Shown here: in pieces, positions 24,489 through 33,385 of the stretch
Layout: the number at the start of each line of letters is the position of its first letter
How positions within the stretch are numbered: the stretch's first letter is position 1
DNA from: an uncultured Subdoligranulum sp.
GTDB lineage: Bacteria; Bacillota; Clostridia; Oscillospirales; Ruminococcaceae
Assembly: GCA_904374465.1 (NCBI GenBank)
Contig: CAJFFY010000011.1
Location: 1 to 64,000, forward strand
Direction of reading: 5' to 3'
Length of the DNA stretch: 64,000 nt
Program-made: the position numbers and the translations under genes
The notes under the pieces: model-generated
The model's input: the letters and a program-made list of their open reading frames with translations, nothing else
Told to the model about the DNA's origin: nothing
Databases searched by the model: none

Positions 24489-25991
24489 ATGTTTGAAACG
24501 CATCTGTTTGCCCGCTGCACGGCGCATCACGCCGTGCTGTACTGGGATAAGCCTGCCGCCGCCGGCGCGCAGGCGGAATATACCGTCTATCTGAACAACG
24601 AGCCGGTGGGCACCGCCACCCGCACCCACTACACGTTGTCCGGCCTGGAACCCCAGACCGAGTACCGGGTGGATGTGGTCTTTGACAACCAGCCGGTGGG
24701 AGCCTGCATGCTGCGCACCGGTGCCGAAAAGCAGCGCATCAACGTAACCGAAGCGCCCTACTGGGTCAAGGGGGACGGGGTGACCAAAAATACCGCCGCC
24801 CTGCAGCGGGCCATCGATGCCTGCGGCCCCGGCGATGCCGTCTATCTGCCGGCGGGCACCTACCTGACCGGCGCGCTGCGTCTGCACAGCGATATGGAAT
24901 TGTATCTGGACGAGGGCGCCGTGCTGCAGGGCACGGCCGAAATCGTGGACTACCAGCCCCGCATCCCCAGCCGATTCGAAGGCATCGAGCAGCGCTGCTA
25001 TTCCAGCCTGCTCAATCTGGGCAAGATGGACCATGCGGACGGCTACAACTGCGTCAATGTGGTCATCCGGGGCAAGGGCACCATCGCCAGCGGCGGCAAG
25101 GCCCTGGCCGACAAGATCGTGGCCGATGAACGGGAGCGGCTCAAGGACTATCTGGCCGAACACGCCGACCTGGTGGCCAGTTGTGACAGCGAGGACACCA
25201 TCCCCGGCCGGGTGCGCCCGCGGCTCATCAATATCAGCAACAGCCAGAATGTCTGGATCAGCGGTTTGACGCTGCGGGACGGCGCGTCGTGGAACGTGCA
25301 CATGATCTACTCCGACAACATCGTCACAGACCACTGCGTCTTCCAGTCCCGGGGGGTCTGGAACGGCGACGGCTGGGATCCCGATTCCAGCACCAACTGC
25401 ACGCTGTTCGGCTGTGACTTCCAGACCGGCGACGATGCGGTGGCCATCAAGAGCGGTAAAAATCCCGAGGGCAACGTCATCGCTCGGCCCAGCGCCCACA
25501 TCTATGTCTTTGACTGCCACAGCACCTTCGGCCACGGCATCTGCATCGGCAGCGAAATGTCGGGCGGTGTGGAGGATGTACAGATCTGGGACTGCGATCT
25601 GACCAATGCCTTTTCGGGCATTGAGATCAAAGCCACGGCCAAGCGGGGCGGCTATGTACGGGGTGTGACCGTGCGGGACTGCAAGGCGCCCCGGGTCATG
25701 ATCCACGGTGTGCCCTACAACGACGACGGCGAGGCCGCCGACACGGTCCCGGTGCTGGAACACTTTACCTTTGCGGGGCTGACCCTCACCGGCCGGGCGC
25801 TGAACAGCCGCCAGGAATGGAAGGACGTGGCGCCGGTGGAGCTGGTGGGCTTTGAAGGGCCCGACCACGCGCTGCGGGATGTGAACTTTGACGGGTTGAC
25901 CATTACGGCCAAGGCACCCCGCCTGCCGCTGCAGTCCTGCTGCGATGTGACGCTGCGCGGACTGACCTGTTTGCCGCCCCAGGAAGAATAA
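24489..25991 (+). CDS. Glycoside hydrolase family 28 (polygalacturonase-like) with N-terminal Fn3
   Basis: 500 residues. A fibronectin type III-like domain (about 1-85) precedes a right-handed beta-helix GH28 domain. Catalytic signatures are visible: NGDGWDPDS, TGDDAVAIKSG with the paired Asp, GHGICIGSE with His, and the IEIKATAKRG region with the basic residues. There is no signal peptide, so it probably acts in the cytoplasm on small galacturonide oligomers rather than on polymeric pectin. AGAAGGGG precedes the ATG and a TACAAT -10 is at 24428-24433. Confidence 0.9.
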   Translation: MFETHLFARCTAHHAVLYWDKPAAAGAQAEYTVYLNNEPVGTATRTHYTLSGLEPQTEYRVDVVFDNQPVGACMLRTGAEKQRINVTEAPYWVKGDGVTKNTAALQRAIDACGPGDAVYLPAGTYLTGALRLHSDMELYLDEGAVLQGTAEIVDYQPRIPSRFEGIEQRCYSSLLNLGKMDHADGYNCVNVVIRGKGTIASGGKALADKIVADERERLKDYLAEHADLVASCDSEDTIPGRVRPRLINISNSQNVWISGLTLRDGASWNVHMIYSDNIVTDHCVFQSRGVWNGDGWDPDSSTNCTLFGCDFQTGDDAVAIKSGKNPEGNVIARPSAHIYVFDCHSTFGHGICIGSEMSGGVEDVQIWDCDLTNAFSGIEIKATAKRGGYVRGVTVRDCKAPRVMIHGVPYNDDGEAADTVPVLEHFTFAGLTLTGRALNSRQEWKDVAPVELVGFEGPDHALRDVNFDGLTITAKAPRLPLQSCCDVTLRGLTCLPPQEE

Positions 25992-26026
25992 GGCGGCATC
26001 CCATCAAGATACAAGGGGGTATTGGA

Positions 26027-26584
26027 ATGGAACTTTCTGCATTGACGGCCCAGGCGCGCCAAGCCACCGAGGAACTGCTGGCGGTGGCACATCTGGAAAA
26101 GGGCGATCTTTTCGTGGTGGGGTGTTCCAGCAGTGAAATCACCGGCGGACGGATCGGCCATCACTCCAGCATGGAGGCGGCGGCCGCAGTCCTGGCCGGG
26201 GTGCTGCCGCCCCTGCAGGAACGGGGCATCTATCTGGCGGCCCAGTGCTGCGAACACCTGAACCGGGCCATTGTGGTGGAACGGGAGGCCGCCCGTGCTT
26301 ACGGGTACCAGATTGTGGCCGCCATTCCCCAGCCCCATGCTGGGGGCAGTTGGGCCACCAACTGCTGGCAGACCTTCCGGGATCCCGTCCTGGTGGAGGA
26401 AGTCCGCGCCGCTGCCGGTATGGATATCGGCGGGACCCTCATCGGTATGCATCTGCGCCGGGTGGCCGTGCCGGTGCGGCTGAGCCTGGACCACATCGGT
26501 CAGGCCATTCTGCTGTGTGCCCGCACCCGGCCGCCCTTCATCGGCGGTGCCCGCGCCGTCTACAGTCAGGAGGAAACGCGATGA
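26027..26584 (+). CDS. DUF436 / TIGR01440 family protein (YwlG-like)
   Basis: 185 residues with the family hallmarks VGCSSSEI near residue 35, AAQCCEHLNRA near residue 78, and CWQTFRDP / MDIGGTLIGMHL toward the C-terminus. Conserved Cys residues suggest metal or thiol chemistry, but function is unknown. The stop overlaps the YggS start as ATGA. ACAAGGGGG lies upstream of the start. Confidence 0.88.
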   Translation: MELSALTAQARQATEELLAVAHLEKGDLFVVGCSSSEITGGRIGHHSSMEAAAAVLAGVLPPLQERGIYLAAQCCEHLNRAIVVEREAARAYGYQIVAAIPQPHAGGSWATNCWQTFRDPVLVEEVRAAAGMDIGGTLIGMHLRRVAVPVRLSLDHIGQAILLCARTRPPFIGGARAVYSQEETR

Positions 26585-27303
26585 TCTCCGAAGCACAGAA
26601 ACAACAGATGGCCGAGGCAGTGGCCCGGATCCGTGCCACCATGGTGGAAGCGGCCCGCCGCGCCGGCCGTGACCCGGCCGAAGTCAGTCTTTGCGCGGCC
26701 TGCAAGACCCGAACGGTGGAGGAGGTGCGCTACAGCGCCGACTTGCCCATCGACCTTTTCGGGGAAAACCATGTCCAGGAGCTGGTGGAAAAAACCGACG
26801 CCGGGGCATACAACGGTAAACCGGGACATTTTATCGGCCATCTGCAGACCAACAAGGTCAACAAAGTGGTGGGACGCGCGGCGCTGATCCAGAGCGTGGA
26901 CAGCACCCGCCTGCTGGACAAGATTGACGCGGCCGCCGCCCGGCTGGGACTCACCCAGGATATTCTGATCGAAATCAACATCGGCGCCGAGGAGAGTAAG
27001 AGCGGCGTGGGGCCGGACGACCTTTGGCCGCTGCTGGAAGCGGCCGCTGCCCGGGAGCATCTGCAGGTCCGCGGCCTGATGGCCATTCCGCCCGCCGATG
27101 CCGACGACGACCAGACCCGCCGTTTTTTTGCCCGGATGCGGGAACTGCTGGCGGAGGCTGCCGCCCGGCAGTATGAACACACCCGGATGGATATTCTGTC
27201 CATGGGCATGAGCCATGACTATGCCATGGCCATCGAGGAGGGCGCCACCATCGTCCGGGTGGGTACCGCCATCTACGGTGCCCGGGACTACAGCAAAAAA
27301 TAA
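26581..27303 (+). CDS. YggS/PLPBP family pyridoxal phosphate homeostasis protein
   Basis: A cytoplasmic PLP-binding protein of 240 residues, alanine-racemase-like barrel without a C-terminal domain. The PLP Lys lies in CAACKTRTVEEV near residue 40. Other motifs are FGENHVQEL, HFIGHLQTNKV, LSMGMSHDY and VRVGTAIYGAR at the end. The family keeps vitamin B6 and amino acid pools in balance. It overlaps the DUF436 gene by four bases. Confidence 0.94.
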   Translation: MISEAQKQQMAEAVARIRATMVEAARRAGRDPAEVSLCAACKTRTVEEVRYSADLPIDLFGENHVQELVEKTDAGAYNGKPGHFIGHLQTNKVNKVVGRAALIQSVDSTRLLDKIDAAAARLGLTQDILIEINIGAEESKSGVGPDDLWPLLEAAAAREHLQVRGLMAIPPADADDDQTRRFFARMRELLAEAAARQYEHTRMDILSMGMSHDYAMAIEEGATIVRVGTAIYGARDYSKK

Positions 27304-27314
27304 GGCATCTTACA

Positions 27315-27357
27315 CAAAAACGCCTGTGCGAATCGTTTCGCACAGGCGTTTTGTTTT
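27315..27357. terminator. Bidirectional terminator
   Basis: Stem AAAACGCCTGTGCGAA / TTCGCACAGGCGTTTT followed by GTTTTGG, between YggS and the minus-strand ABC operon. Confidence 0.9.
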
Positions 27358-27381
27358 GGCATAGTATGGAGTGTACGGGGG

Positions 27382-28044
27382 CTATTGGACCGCGGCCCGG
27401 CGGATCCAGCGCAGACTCAGGGCGGCCAGCCCTGCGGCCAGAAGCAGCAGCCCGGCGGCGGGAATCTGCCAGGGCAGGGGCCGCAGCGCGTCGATGACGG
27501 GGTGCAGCCATTGGCTGATGCCGGTGTTGCCCAACAGAAAGACGAAGTAGGCACACCAGAAGCCTTTGGCACCGAACCGTTGGATGATCCCGCCCATGAA
27601 CAGGCCGATCCAGACGGGCAGCAATACCGCCAACGGCCAGATCACCCAGGGCATCCACTGCCAGGGCAGAGGAAACACCCCGCCCAACGCCCGGCGCACC
27701 AGTGTGTCTGCGGTTCCCCACAAAAAGGCGATGGCCGTCTGCAACAGGCTGATGCGCAGGCTGTGCAGCAGAATGCCGGCCACAAGGCCCTGCCGCGTGG
27801 TGGAAAAACTCAGGAACAGGCTGAACTGGTTGGCCAGATAGACGATGGATACAATGGTGCTGATCAGAAACGTGATGGCCAGCAACACGCCCACCACAAT
27901 CTTAGACGCGTTTTCCGGTTCCCCCAGGGAAAGGGCCGCCAGGCCCAGGACTTCCCCCAGGACCCCCAGGCCCAGGGCAACCGGCAGGATCCACTTCAGA
28001 TCTTCCCGGGTATAGCGCAGCACAGCGCGGGTTGTTCGATTCAT
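27382..28044 (-). CDS. Polytopic membrane protein, probable ABC-2 permease subunit
   Basis: 220 residues with about six hydrophobic segments. No soluble domain is evident. The charged N-terminus (RYTREDLKW) precedes the first segment, and Gly/Pro-rich helices include FLLGNTGISQWL. It is the last gene in the GntR-ABC ATPase-membrane protein-membrane protein operon, so it probably forms the membrane part with the previous gene, similar to YtrA-type operons. Substrate is unknown. Confidence 0.75.
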   Translation of the reverse strand: MNRTTRAVLRYTREDLKWILPVALGLGVLGEVLGLAALSLGEPENASKIVVGVLLAITFLISTIVSIVYLANQFSLFLSFSTTRQGLVAGILLHSLRISLLQTAIAFLWGTADTLVRRALGGVFPLPWQWMPWVIWPLAVLLPVWIGLFMGGIIQRFGAKGFWCAYFVFLLGNTGISQWLHPVIDALRPLPWQIPAAGLLLLAAGLAALSLRWIRRAAVQ

Positions 28045-28057
28045 ACCATTCCCTCCT

Positions 28058-28699
28058 TCACACCTGGGTGATGACCAGCCGGCCGACCCGGTGCAGGGCG
28101 ATGCCGACGAACAGGATACCCGCCACCCCCAGCGCGATGCTGTAAACAGTCAGGATGGTGGTGGGAATCAGGGTTGCCACAAACATCAGGACGGTGATCT
28201 GCAGGTAGATGACAATCATCAGCAGGATAACCGCGATCCGCTTACCAAGGTGCAACGCCGAAAACTCCAGCGTGCCCAGCCACAGCATGGCACCGCACAG
28301 CAGCAACTTGAAGCCCAGCCCGTGCAGGGGATAATGCACCAGTTGGATAAAAAGCCGGTTGGCCTCCTCCGTGAACAGCCGGGCGGTGACGGAATTGCAC
28401 AGATAATCCAGCACCATGCAAACCAGGGGCAGCAGCACCCAGAAGGCTGCCACCGCACCCCGCAAAGCGCGGCGGGTGACGCCGAAACTCAGGGCCAGCG
28501 GCGCATACCCGCTGATGGCCTGGGCTGCACAGATGCCGAGGATGATATCGAAAACCAAAAAGAATCCTTGCACATAGGTAAAAAAGAAGGTATTCCCGGC
28601 GGTCAGCGTACAGAACAGGGCCAGGACTGCATAGGCGCCAGTCAGCCATCCCATCATGACCAGGGCGGGTTTCATCAGGAACCACAGGGCTTTTGCCAT
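28058..28699 (-). CDS. Polytopic membrane protein, probable ABC-2 permease subunit
   Basis: 213 residues with about six hydrophobic segments. The start at 28699 is selected by GGGAGGGA eight bases upstream, within the end of the ATPase gene. It has similar size and charge pattern to the next gene product, suggesting a heterodimeric channel for the ATPase. Family membership is inferred from context and hydropathy. Confidence 0.78.
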   Translation of the reverse strand: MAKALWFLMKPALVMMGWLTGAYAVLALFCTLTAGNTFFFTYVQGFFLVFDIILGICAAQAISGYAPLALSFGVTRRALRGAVAAFWVLLPLVCMVLDYLCNSVTARLFTEEANRLFIQLVHYPLHGLGFKLLLCGAMLWLGTLEFSALHLGKRIAVILLMIVIYLQITVLMFVATLIPTTILTVYSIALGVAGILFVGIALHRVGRLVITQV

Positions 28700-28700
28700 C

Positions 28701-29588
28701 TCAGATTCCCTCCCGTTCATGGCCGCACAAGGCCACAAAGACCTTTTGCAGCGGCAGCGTTTCACAGTCCACATCCAGGCCCCGGGCTTCGATGTCCGCG
28801 GCGGGGGCGCGCACCGTGCAAAGGGTCTGGCGGCCCAGGCGCTCGGTATGCAAGACTTCGTACCCGGAACAGGCTGCGGCTACCACATCCTCCCGACCGG
28901 AGACCGCACAGAATTGCGCCAGCAGTGCATCGGTTTCGCAGTCTTCGATCAGGCGGCCTTCCTTCAGGATCAGGACCCGCTCAAAGACGGTGGCGGCCTC
29001 TTCCAGAATATGGGTAGAGATCACAAAGGTGCGGCCGGTGGCGGCGTAATCCTCCAGCAGCAGCCGGTAAAAATCCTCCCGGGCCACAATATCCAGACCA
29101 GCCACCGGTTCATCCATCATGGTGATGGGCGCCCGACTGGCCAGCGCCAGTACGATGGTCACGGCACTCATCATGCCTTTGGACAGGGCGCTGATCCGTT
29201 TTTTCTCCTGCAGACCGAACTGCGCCGTCAACCGGTGGGCGTACGCGTCATCCCAGTGGGGATAAAACAGCTGGCCAGCCTTCAGGTAGTCGCGCACCCG
29301 CAGGCTGTTGACACTGGTGCCCAGCTTGCCGGAAAGTTCCCGGCTGAAACACAGATCCGCCAGAACTTTGTCATTTTCCCACACCGGTTCGCCGCCATAG
29401 GTTACCCGGCCCTGGTCCACCGGCAGCTGGGCCGTCAGGGCGGCCAACAGGGTGGTCTTGCCGGCGCCGTTTCGGCCGATCAATCCGTAAATGTGGCCGG
29501 GTTCCAGCGTCAGGTCCACCTGGTCCAGCGCCTTTACCTTGCCATAGGTCTTGCACAGCCCCTCGGCTTTCAAATATTTTGCGTCCAT
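28701..29588 (-). CDS. ABC transporter ATP-binding protein (YtrB-like)
   Basis: 295 residues. Walker A GRNGAGKTT is near residue 39, the signature is ALSKGM, Walker B is ITMMDEPVAGLD, and the switch His is in STHILEE. A C-terminal region of about 80 residues follows. It sits directly behind a GntR-type repressor gene and ahead of two membrane proteins, the layout of ytr-type operons that respond to cell-envelope stress in Bacillus. Direction and substrate are unknown. Confidence 0.92.
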   Translation of the reverse strand: MDAKYLKAEGLCKTYGKVKALDQVDLTLEPGHIYGLIGRNGAGKTTLLAALTAQLPVDQGRVTYGGEPVWENDKVLADLCFSRELSGKLGTSVNSLRVRDYLKAGQLFYPHWDDAYAHRLTAQFGLQEKKRISALSKGMMSAVTIVLALASRAPITMMDEPVAGLDIVAREDFYRLLLEDYAATGRTFVISTHILEEAATVFERVLILKEGRLIEDCETDALLAQFCAVSGREDVVAAACSGYEVLHTERLGRQTLCTVRAPAADIEARGLDVDCETLPLQKVFVALCGHEREGI

Positions 29589-29591
29589 CCG

Positions 29592-29966
29592 TTATTCCTC
29601 CTGTCGGCAGGCCGCTTCCAGCATGGCCTGCAGTTCCTCGGTCGTCAGGCCCAGCTTGCGTGCTTCGGCAACCAGGGGCTTGACATATTGCTCCAGAAAT
29701 TCCGCCCGCCGTTTGGCGCGGATGCGGGCTTCGGCACCGGGGGCCACGAACATGCCCAGGCCACGCCGCTTGTACAGGATGCCCTCCTCCACCAGCAGGT
29801 TCAATCCCTTGGCACCGGTGGCCGGGTTGATGCGTAACGTCCGCGCCAGTTCGTTGGTGCTGGGCACCTGGGTCTCCTCCGGGTAGATGCCCCGCAGAAT
29901 GCCGTCCTCCAGCATCTGAGCAATCTGCAGATAAATCAGGGTATGGTCATTGCGTGCAGGGGACAA
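29592..29966 (-). CDS. GntR family regulator, YtrA subfamily
   Basis: 124 residues. A winged helix (about 8-75) with YLQIAQMLEDGI, the recognition helix PSTNELARTLRINPATG and the wing GILYKRRGLGMFV is followed by a short helical dimerisation tail, as in YtrA-type proteins. The start appears to be TTG at 29966, with GGTGAG upstream; no ATG is available before the conserved HTH. It is the first gene of the ABC operon and probably represses it. Confidence 0.88.
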   Translation of the reverse strand: MSPARNDHTLIYLQIAQMLEDGILRGIYPEETQVPSTNELARTLRINPATGAKGLNLLVEEGILYKRRGLGMFVAPGAEARIRAKRRAEFLEQYVKPLVAEARKLGLTTEELQAMLEAACRQEE

Positions 29967-29999
29967 ACGCTCACCGCCTTTCCTTGGTTCTATGGTTCA

Positions 30000-30043
30000 T
30001 TACTTGTGTAACTAACTATAGCACCTGCTGCCTTGGTTGTCAA
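30000..30043 (-). promoter_or_regulatory. Promoter and candidate operator of GntR/ABC operon
   Basis: On the minus strand TTGACA (30043-30038), 17 bases, TATAGT (30020-30015). The inverted repeat TTACACAAGTAA (30011-30000) lies just downstream and could be the repressor site. Confidence 0.7.
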
Positions 30044-30078
30044 GGTTTTGGGCAAAAAGTCCTTTGTTCACTGCCCAC

Positions 30079-30107
30079 TTGCAAACTTTTTGTGGGACTG
30101 GTACAAT
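30079..30107 (+). promoter_or_regulatory. Promoter of pullulanase gene
   Basis: TTGCAA at 30079-30084, 17 bases, TACAAT at 30102-30107. It is divergent from the GntR promoter. Confidence 0.75.
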
Positions 30108-30143
30108 AAAATCATGCTTTTATTCTCAAAGGAGAGATCTACC

Positions 30144-32072
30144 ATGAATTGGCAGCAAGCCTGCGAACTGCCGTATTATGGCGGGGCGGACCTGGGGGCA
30201 ACCTGGGATCGCGAGCATACGGTTTTCAAACTGTGGGCCCCCACGGCGTCCGGGGTGACGGTACAGCTGTTTGCCAGCGGAACCGACGCGGAACCCGGGG
30301 CCGCTATGCAAGGGGAGCATCCCATGCAGCCGGCGGGGGACGGCGTCTGGTCCGTCACGGTGCCGGGGGACCTGAACGGTGTGTACTACGTCTATGTCCT
30401 GCAGTTCCCCGACGGGCACGGTGCCACCGTGGTGGACCCCTACGCCCGGGCGGCAGGAGCCAACGGCCAGCGGGGCATGGTGCTGGATCTGAACAGCGCC
30501 GCACCGGAAGGCTGGCAGCAGGATGCCCGCCCGGACATTCCGCCCCATTTCCGTGCCATCTGGGAGGTGCACGTGGCGGACTTTTCCGCCGACGAGCACA
30601 GCGGTGTGCCGGAGGCCTGGCGCGGTACCTATCTGGGCTTTGTGCCGGCGGATACCACGCTGGACGGGGACGGGGTGCATCCCACCTGCCTGAACTACCT
30701 GAAAGCGCTGGGCATCAGCCATGTACAGCTGCAGCCCATTTTTGACTATGCCACCGTGGACGAAACCGCTCCCGGCGGTTACAACTGGGGCTACGATCCG
30801 CTGAACTACAACGTGCCGGAGGGCTCGTTTTCCACCGATGCCTTCCATGGGGCGGTGCGGGTGCGGGAATGCCGGGCCATGATCCAGGCGCTGCACCGGG
30901 CGGGCCTAGGGGTGGTGATGGATGTGGTTTACAACCATACCTACCACACCGACAGCTGGCTGGAGCGCACGGTGCCCGGCTACTGGAACCGCCGCTGGAA
31001 CAACGGGCAGATGACCAATGGTTCGGGCTGCGGCGATGATCTGGCCAGCGAGCGCCCCATGGTGCGCAAATACATTGTGGACTCGGTGCTCTACTGGGCG
31101 CGGGAATATCACATCGACGGCTTCCGGTTTGACCTGATGGCCCTGGAGGACGTGGACACCATGAACGCCATCCGGGCTGCGCTGGACCGGCTGCCCGGCG
31201 GGGAGCGGATCCTGATGTACGGCGAACCCTGGACCGGCGGCGGTACCAACCTGGAGGGCGGGGCCCAGCCCAGCGACAAGCGCGCCCTGGACCGGCTGAG
31301 TGACCGCATCGGCTTTTTCTGTGACGATACCCGGGATGCGGTCAAGGGCAACGTCTTTGACTCTTCCAACGCCGGCTATGTGAACGGGGCGCCCCAGTGT
31401 GGCTACGATGTGCTGCACGCGGTGGGGGCCTGGCGCAGCGGCGCCCGGGGCTTCCGTCCCCGCCTGGCCACCCAGGTGGTGCAGTATGTGTCGGCCCACG
31501 ATAATTTTACCCTCTGGGATAAGCTGGCTGCGGTGGCGCGTCGCGGCGATTACGATGCCGCCGACGGGGAACTGCTGGCCCAGAACCGGATGGCCGCGGC
31601 CATCTGCCTGACCTGTCAGGGCCTGCCCTTCTTCCAGGCGGGGGAGGAGTTCGGCCGCACCAAATACGGCGACCACAACAGCTATCAGGGGCCGTTGTCT
31701 CTCAATCGTCTGGATTGGCGGCGGGCCCATCGGCTGGAGTTTGCGGCGCTGACTGCATTCTACCGGGGCATGCTGGCCATCCGGCGTGCCTACCCGCGGC
31801 TGGCAGGGGCGGCCGGGGAACCGGAACCCTTCCTGCTGGCACTGCCGGGATGGCTCATCGGCTTTGTGCCCGAAACCGAGGGCAACGACCCGGTGGGGCA
31901 GCTGGTGGTGTATTACAACCCCGAACGTACCCGTCAGTGGGCGGCGCTGCCTTCGGGCAGCTGGCGGCGGCTGTGTGACGGCACTCATGCCGGCACCACC
32001 CCCTTTGGCCCCATCTGCCGGGATGCATTGGAACTGGAACCCCGCAGCGTGACGGTGCTGGTGGCGGAATAA
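30144..32072 (+). CDS. pulA: Type I pullulanase (GH13 debranching enzyme)
   Basis: 642 residues. Cleaves alpha-1,6 branch links of pullulan, glycogen or starch-derived dextrins. A CBM48-like N-terminal domain contains FKLWAPTASGVTV. The type I pullulanase signature YNWGYDPLNYNVPE follows. GH13 catalytic regions are visible: MDVVYNHTY, DGFRFDLMAL with the nucleophile Asp, LMYGEPW with the acid Glu, and VSAHDNFTLWDK. A small beta domain ends the protein. No signal peptide, so it acts in the cytoplasm. AAAGGAGAG lies upstream of the ATG at 30144. Confidence 0.93.
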   Translation: MNWQQACELPYYGGADLGATWDREHTVFKLWAPTASGVTVQLFASGTDAEPGAAMQGEHPMQPAGDGVWSVTVPGDLNGVYYVYVLQFPDGHGATVVDPYARAAGANGQRGMVLDLNSAAPEGWQQDARPDIPPHFRAIWEVHVADFSADEHSGVPEAWRGTYLGFVPADTTLDGDGVHPTCLNYLKALGISHVQLQPIFDYATVDETAPGGYNWGYDPLNYNVPEGSFSTDAFHGAVRVRECRAMIQALHRAGLGVVMDVVYNHTYHTDSWLERTVPGYWNRRWNNGQMTNGSGCGDDLASERPMVRKYIVDSVLYWAREYHIDGFRFDLMALEDVDTMNAIRAALDRLPGGERILMYGEPWTGGGTNLEGGAQPSDKRALDRLSDRIGFFCDDTRDAVKGNVFDSSNAGYVNGAPQCGYDVLHAVGAWRSGARGFRPRLATQVVQYVSAHDNFTLWDKLAAVARRGDYDAADGELLAQNRMAAAICLTCQGLPFFQAGEEFGRTKYGDHNSYQGPLSLNRLDWRRAHRLEFAALTAFYRGMLAIRRAYPRLAGAAGEPEPFLLALPGWLIGFVPETEGNDPVGQLVVYYNPERTRQWAALPSGSWRRLCDGTHAGTTPFGPICRDALELEPRSVTVLVAE

Positions 32073-32130
32073 AAGAAACAACAGCGTGCGCCTGCGGGAG
32101 CACGCTGTTGCTGCAGGAAAGGAAAAAACT

Positions 32131-33333
32131 ATGGCGGCAGCTGTCCCACTGACCGAGGAACAGATCCGGTACTATCGTCTGGCCGTACATCATCTGGACC
32201 ACCGCTACCCGGCGGCTTGTTTGCAGGAAGCGGCAGGGGTGTGCGGGGTGCAGAATTCTCCCCCCGGGGCCTGGCAGACCGCCATGTTTGCGCGGCTGAC
32301 ATGCACGCTGACGGAACTGCAGACTGCGCTGGAACAGGAAAAAACGCTGCTTCAGGCATGGAGCTATCGCGGTGCGCCGGTGGTGTTCCCCACGGCGGAA
32401 AGCCCCCGGTTCCTTTCGGCCATGGAAGCGTACCCGGGGGAAGAACCCTGGATCTATACCCGGGGAATCACTCTGGCGCTGGACTACCTGGGCATGGACT
32501 GGGCAGAAGCCTTCGCACGGGTGGAAGAGGCTTGCACCTACCTGGAAAACCACACCATCCAAAGCAAAGAGGAACTGGACCGGGTGTTGGCCCGACAGGT
32601 AGCCCTTCGGCTTTCCCCGGTGCTGCGGCAGCGATGGGAAGCGCCCTCCCCCTATGGACGGCCCGACCGGCAGACGGTGGGCGGGGCCGTGGTTTCCTTT
32701 GCCTTGCGCCCTTGCTCTTTCCGGGGGCGGGTAGTCTTTGGGACGCGGCAGGGAATCCATCCCACCTTTACTGCCTATACCCGCTGGGTGGGCGGGCCGG
32801 TGCCAGGGGACCCTGCAGTCGGAGAAAAAATGGTCCGGCAATTTTTGCATGCGTATGGGCCTGCTACCCGGGCGGAGCTGACAGAATGGCTGGGATGCAG
32901 CCCGGCCCAGGCAAAGCGTCTGTGGAGCCTTGTGGAAAAGGACCTGGTACCGGTATGCAAGCAGGGCAAACGGGCCTATATGCAGGAGGCGGATCTGGCA
33001 GCCGTGGGCAATGCCCGGCCACCGGCCTGTCCGCTGGTGCTGCTGGGACCTCATGACCCCTACCTGGATGCCCGGGACAGAAGTCTGCTGCTGGCGGATC
33101 CCATACGGCAGCGGAAGGTATGGCAGACCGTAGCCAACCCGGGGGTGTTGCTCCGGAACGGCCAGGTGGCCGGAATGTGGAAAACCTCTGTCCATGGTGG
33201 CCGGCTGGACGCAACACTGACGCCCTTTGCCCCATTGGACGCGAGCGCTGTGGAGTGGGTGCAGGAACAGACGGCCGACTATGCCCTTTTCAAAGGATTG
33301 TCACCGGGACATTTTACCCTTACGGAACCATAA
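32131..33333 (+). CDS. Winged-helix DNA glycosylase-like protein (AlkZ/YcaQ superfamily)
   Basis: 400 residues that fit the HTH_42/AlkZ-like superfamily: repeated winged-helix modules with GPATRAELTEWLG near residue 258, then KAYMQE-like wing (KRAYMQEADL) and the terminal block LLGPHDPYLDARDRSLL and GQVAGMWKTSVHG. AlkZ unhooks interstrand crosslinks, but many family members are untested, and the QxQ/QxD catalytic motif is not evident to me. AGGAAAGG lies before the ATG at 32131. Confidence 0.72.
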   Translation: MAAAVPLTEEQIRYYRLAVHHLDHRYPAACLQEAAGVCGVQNSPPGAWQTAMFARLTCTLTELQTALEQEKTLLQAWSYRGAPVVFPTAESPRFLSAMEAYPGEEPWIYTRGITLALDYLGMDWAEAFARVEEACTYLENHTIQSKEELDRVLARQVALRLSPVLRQRWEAPSPYGRPDRQTVGGAVVSFALRPCSFRGRVVFGTRQGIHPTFTAYTRWVGGPVPGDPAVGEKMVRQFLHAYGPATRAELTEWLGCSPAQAKRLWSLVEKDLVPVCKQGKRAYMQEADLAAVGNARPPACPLVLLGPHDPYLDARDRSLLLADPIRQRKVWQTVANPGVLLRNGQVAGMWKTSVHGGRLDATLTPFAPLDASAVEWVQEQTADYALFKGLSPGHFTLTEP

Positions 33334-33335
33334 AA

Positions 33336-33376
33336 AGAAAGCGGACCGTGGAAACTTCCACGGTCCGCTTTGTTGT
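33336..33376. terminator. Bidirectional terminator
   Basis: Stem AAAGCGGACCGTGG / CCACGGTCCGCTTT with an AAACTT loop, between the AlkZ-like gene and the convergent acyltransferase gene. Confidence 0.85.
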
Positions 33377-33385
33377 AATCGCCTG

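Noticed and set aside
32074..32112. Hairpin CAACAGCGTGC / GCACGCTGTTG taken as a terminator between pulA and the AlkZ-like gene
   Set aside because: No T run follows on the plus strand. It may stabilise mRNA, but termination is unsupported.
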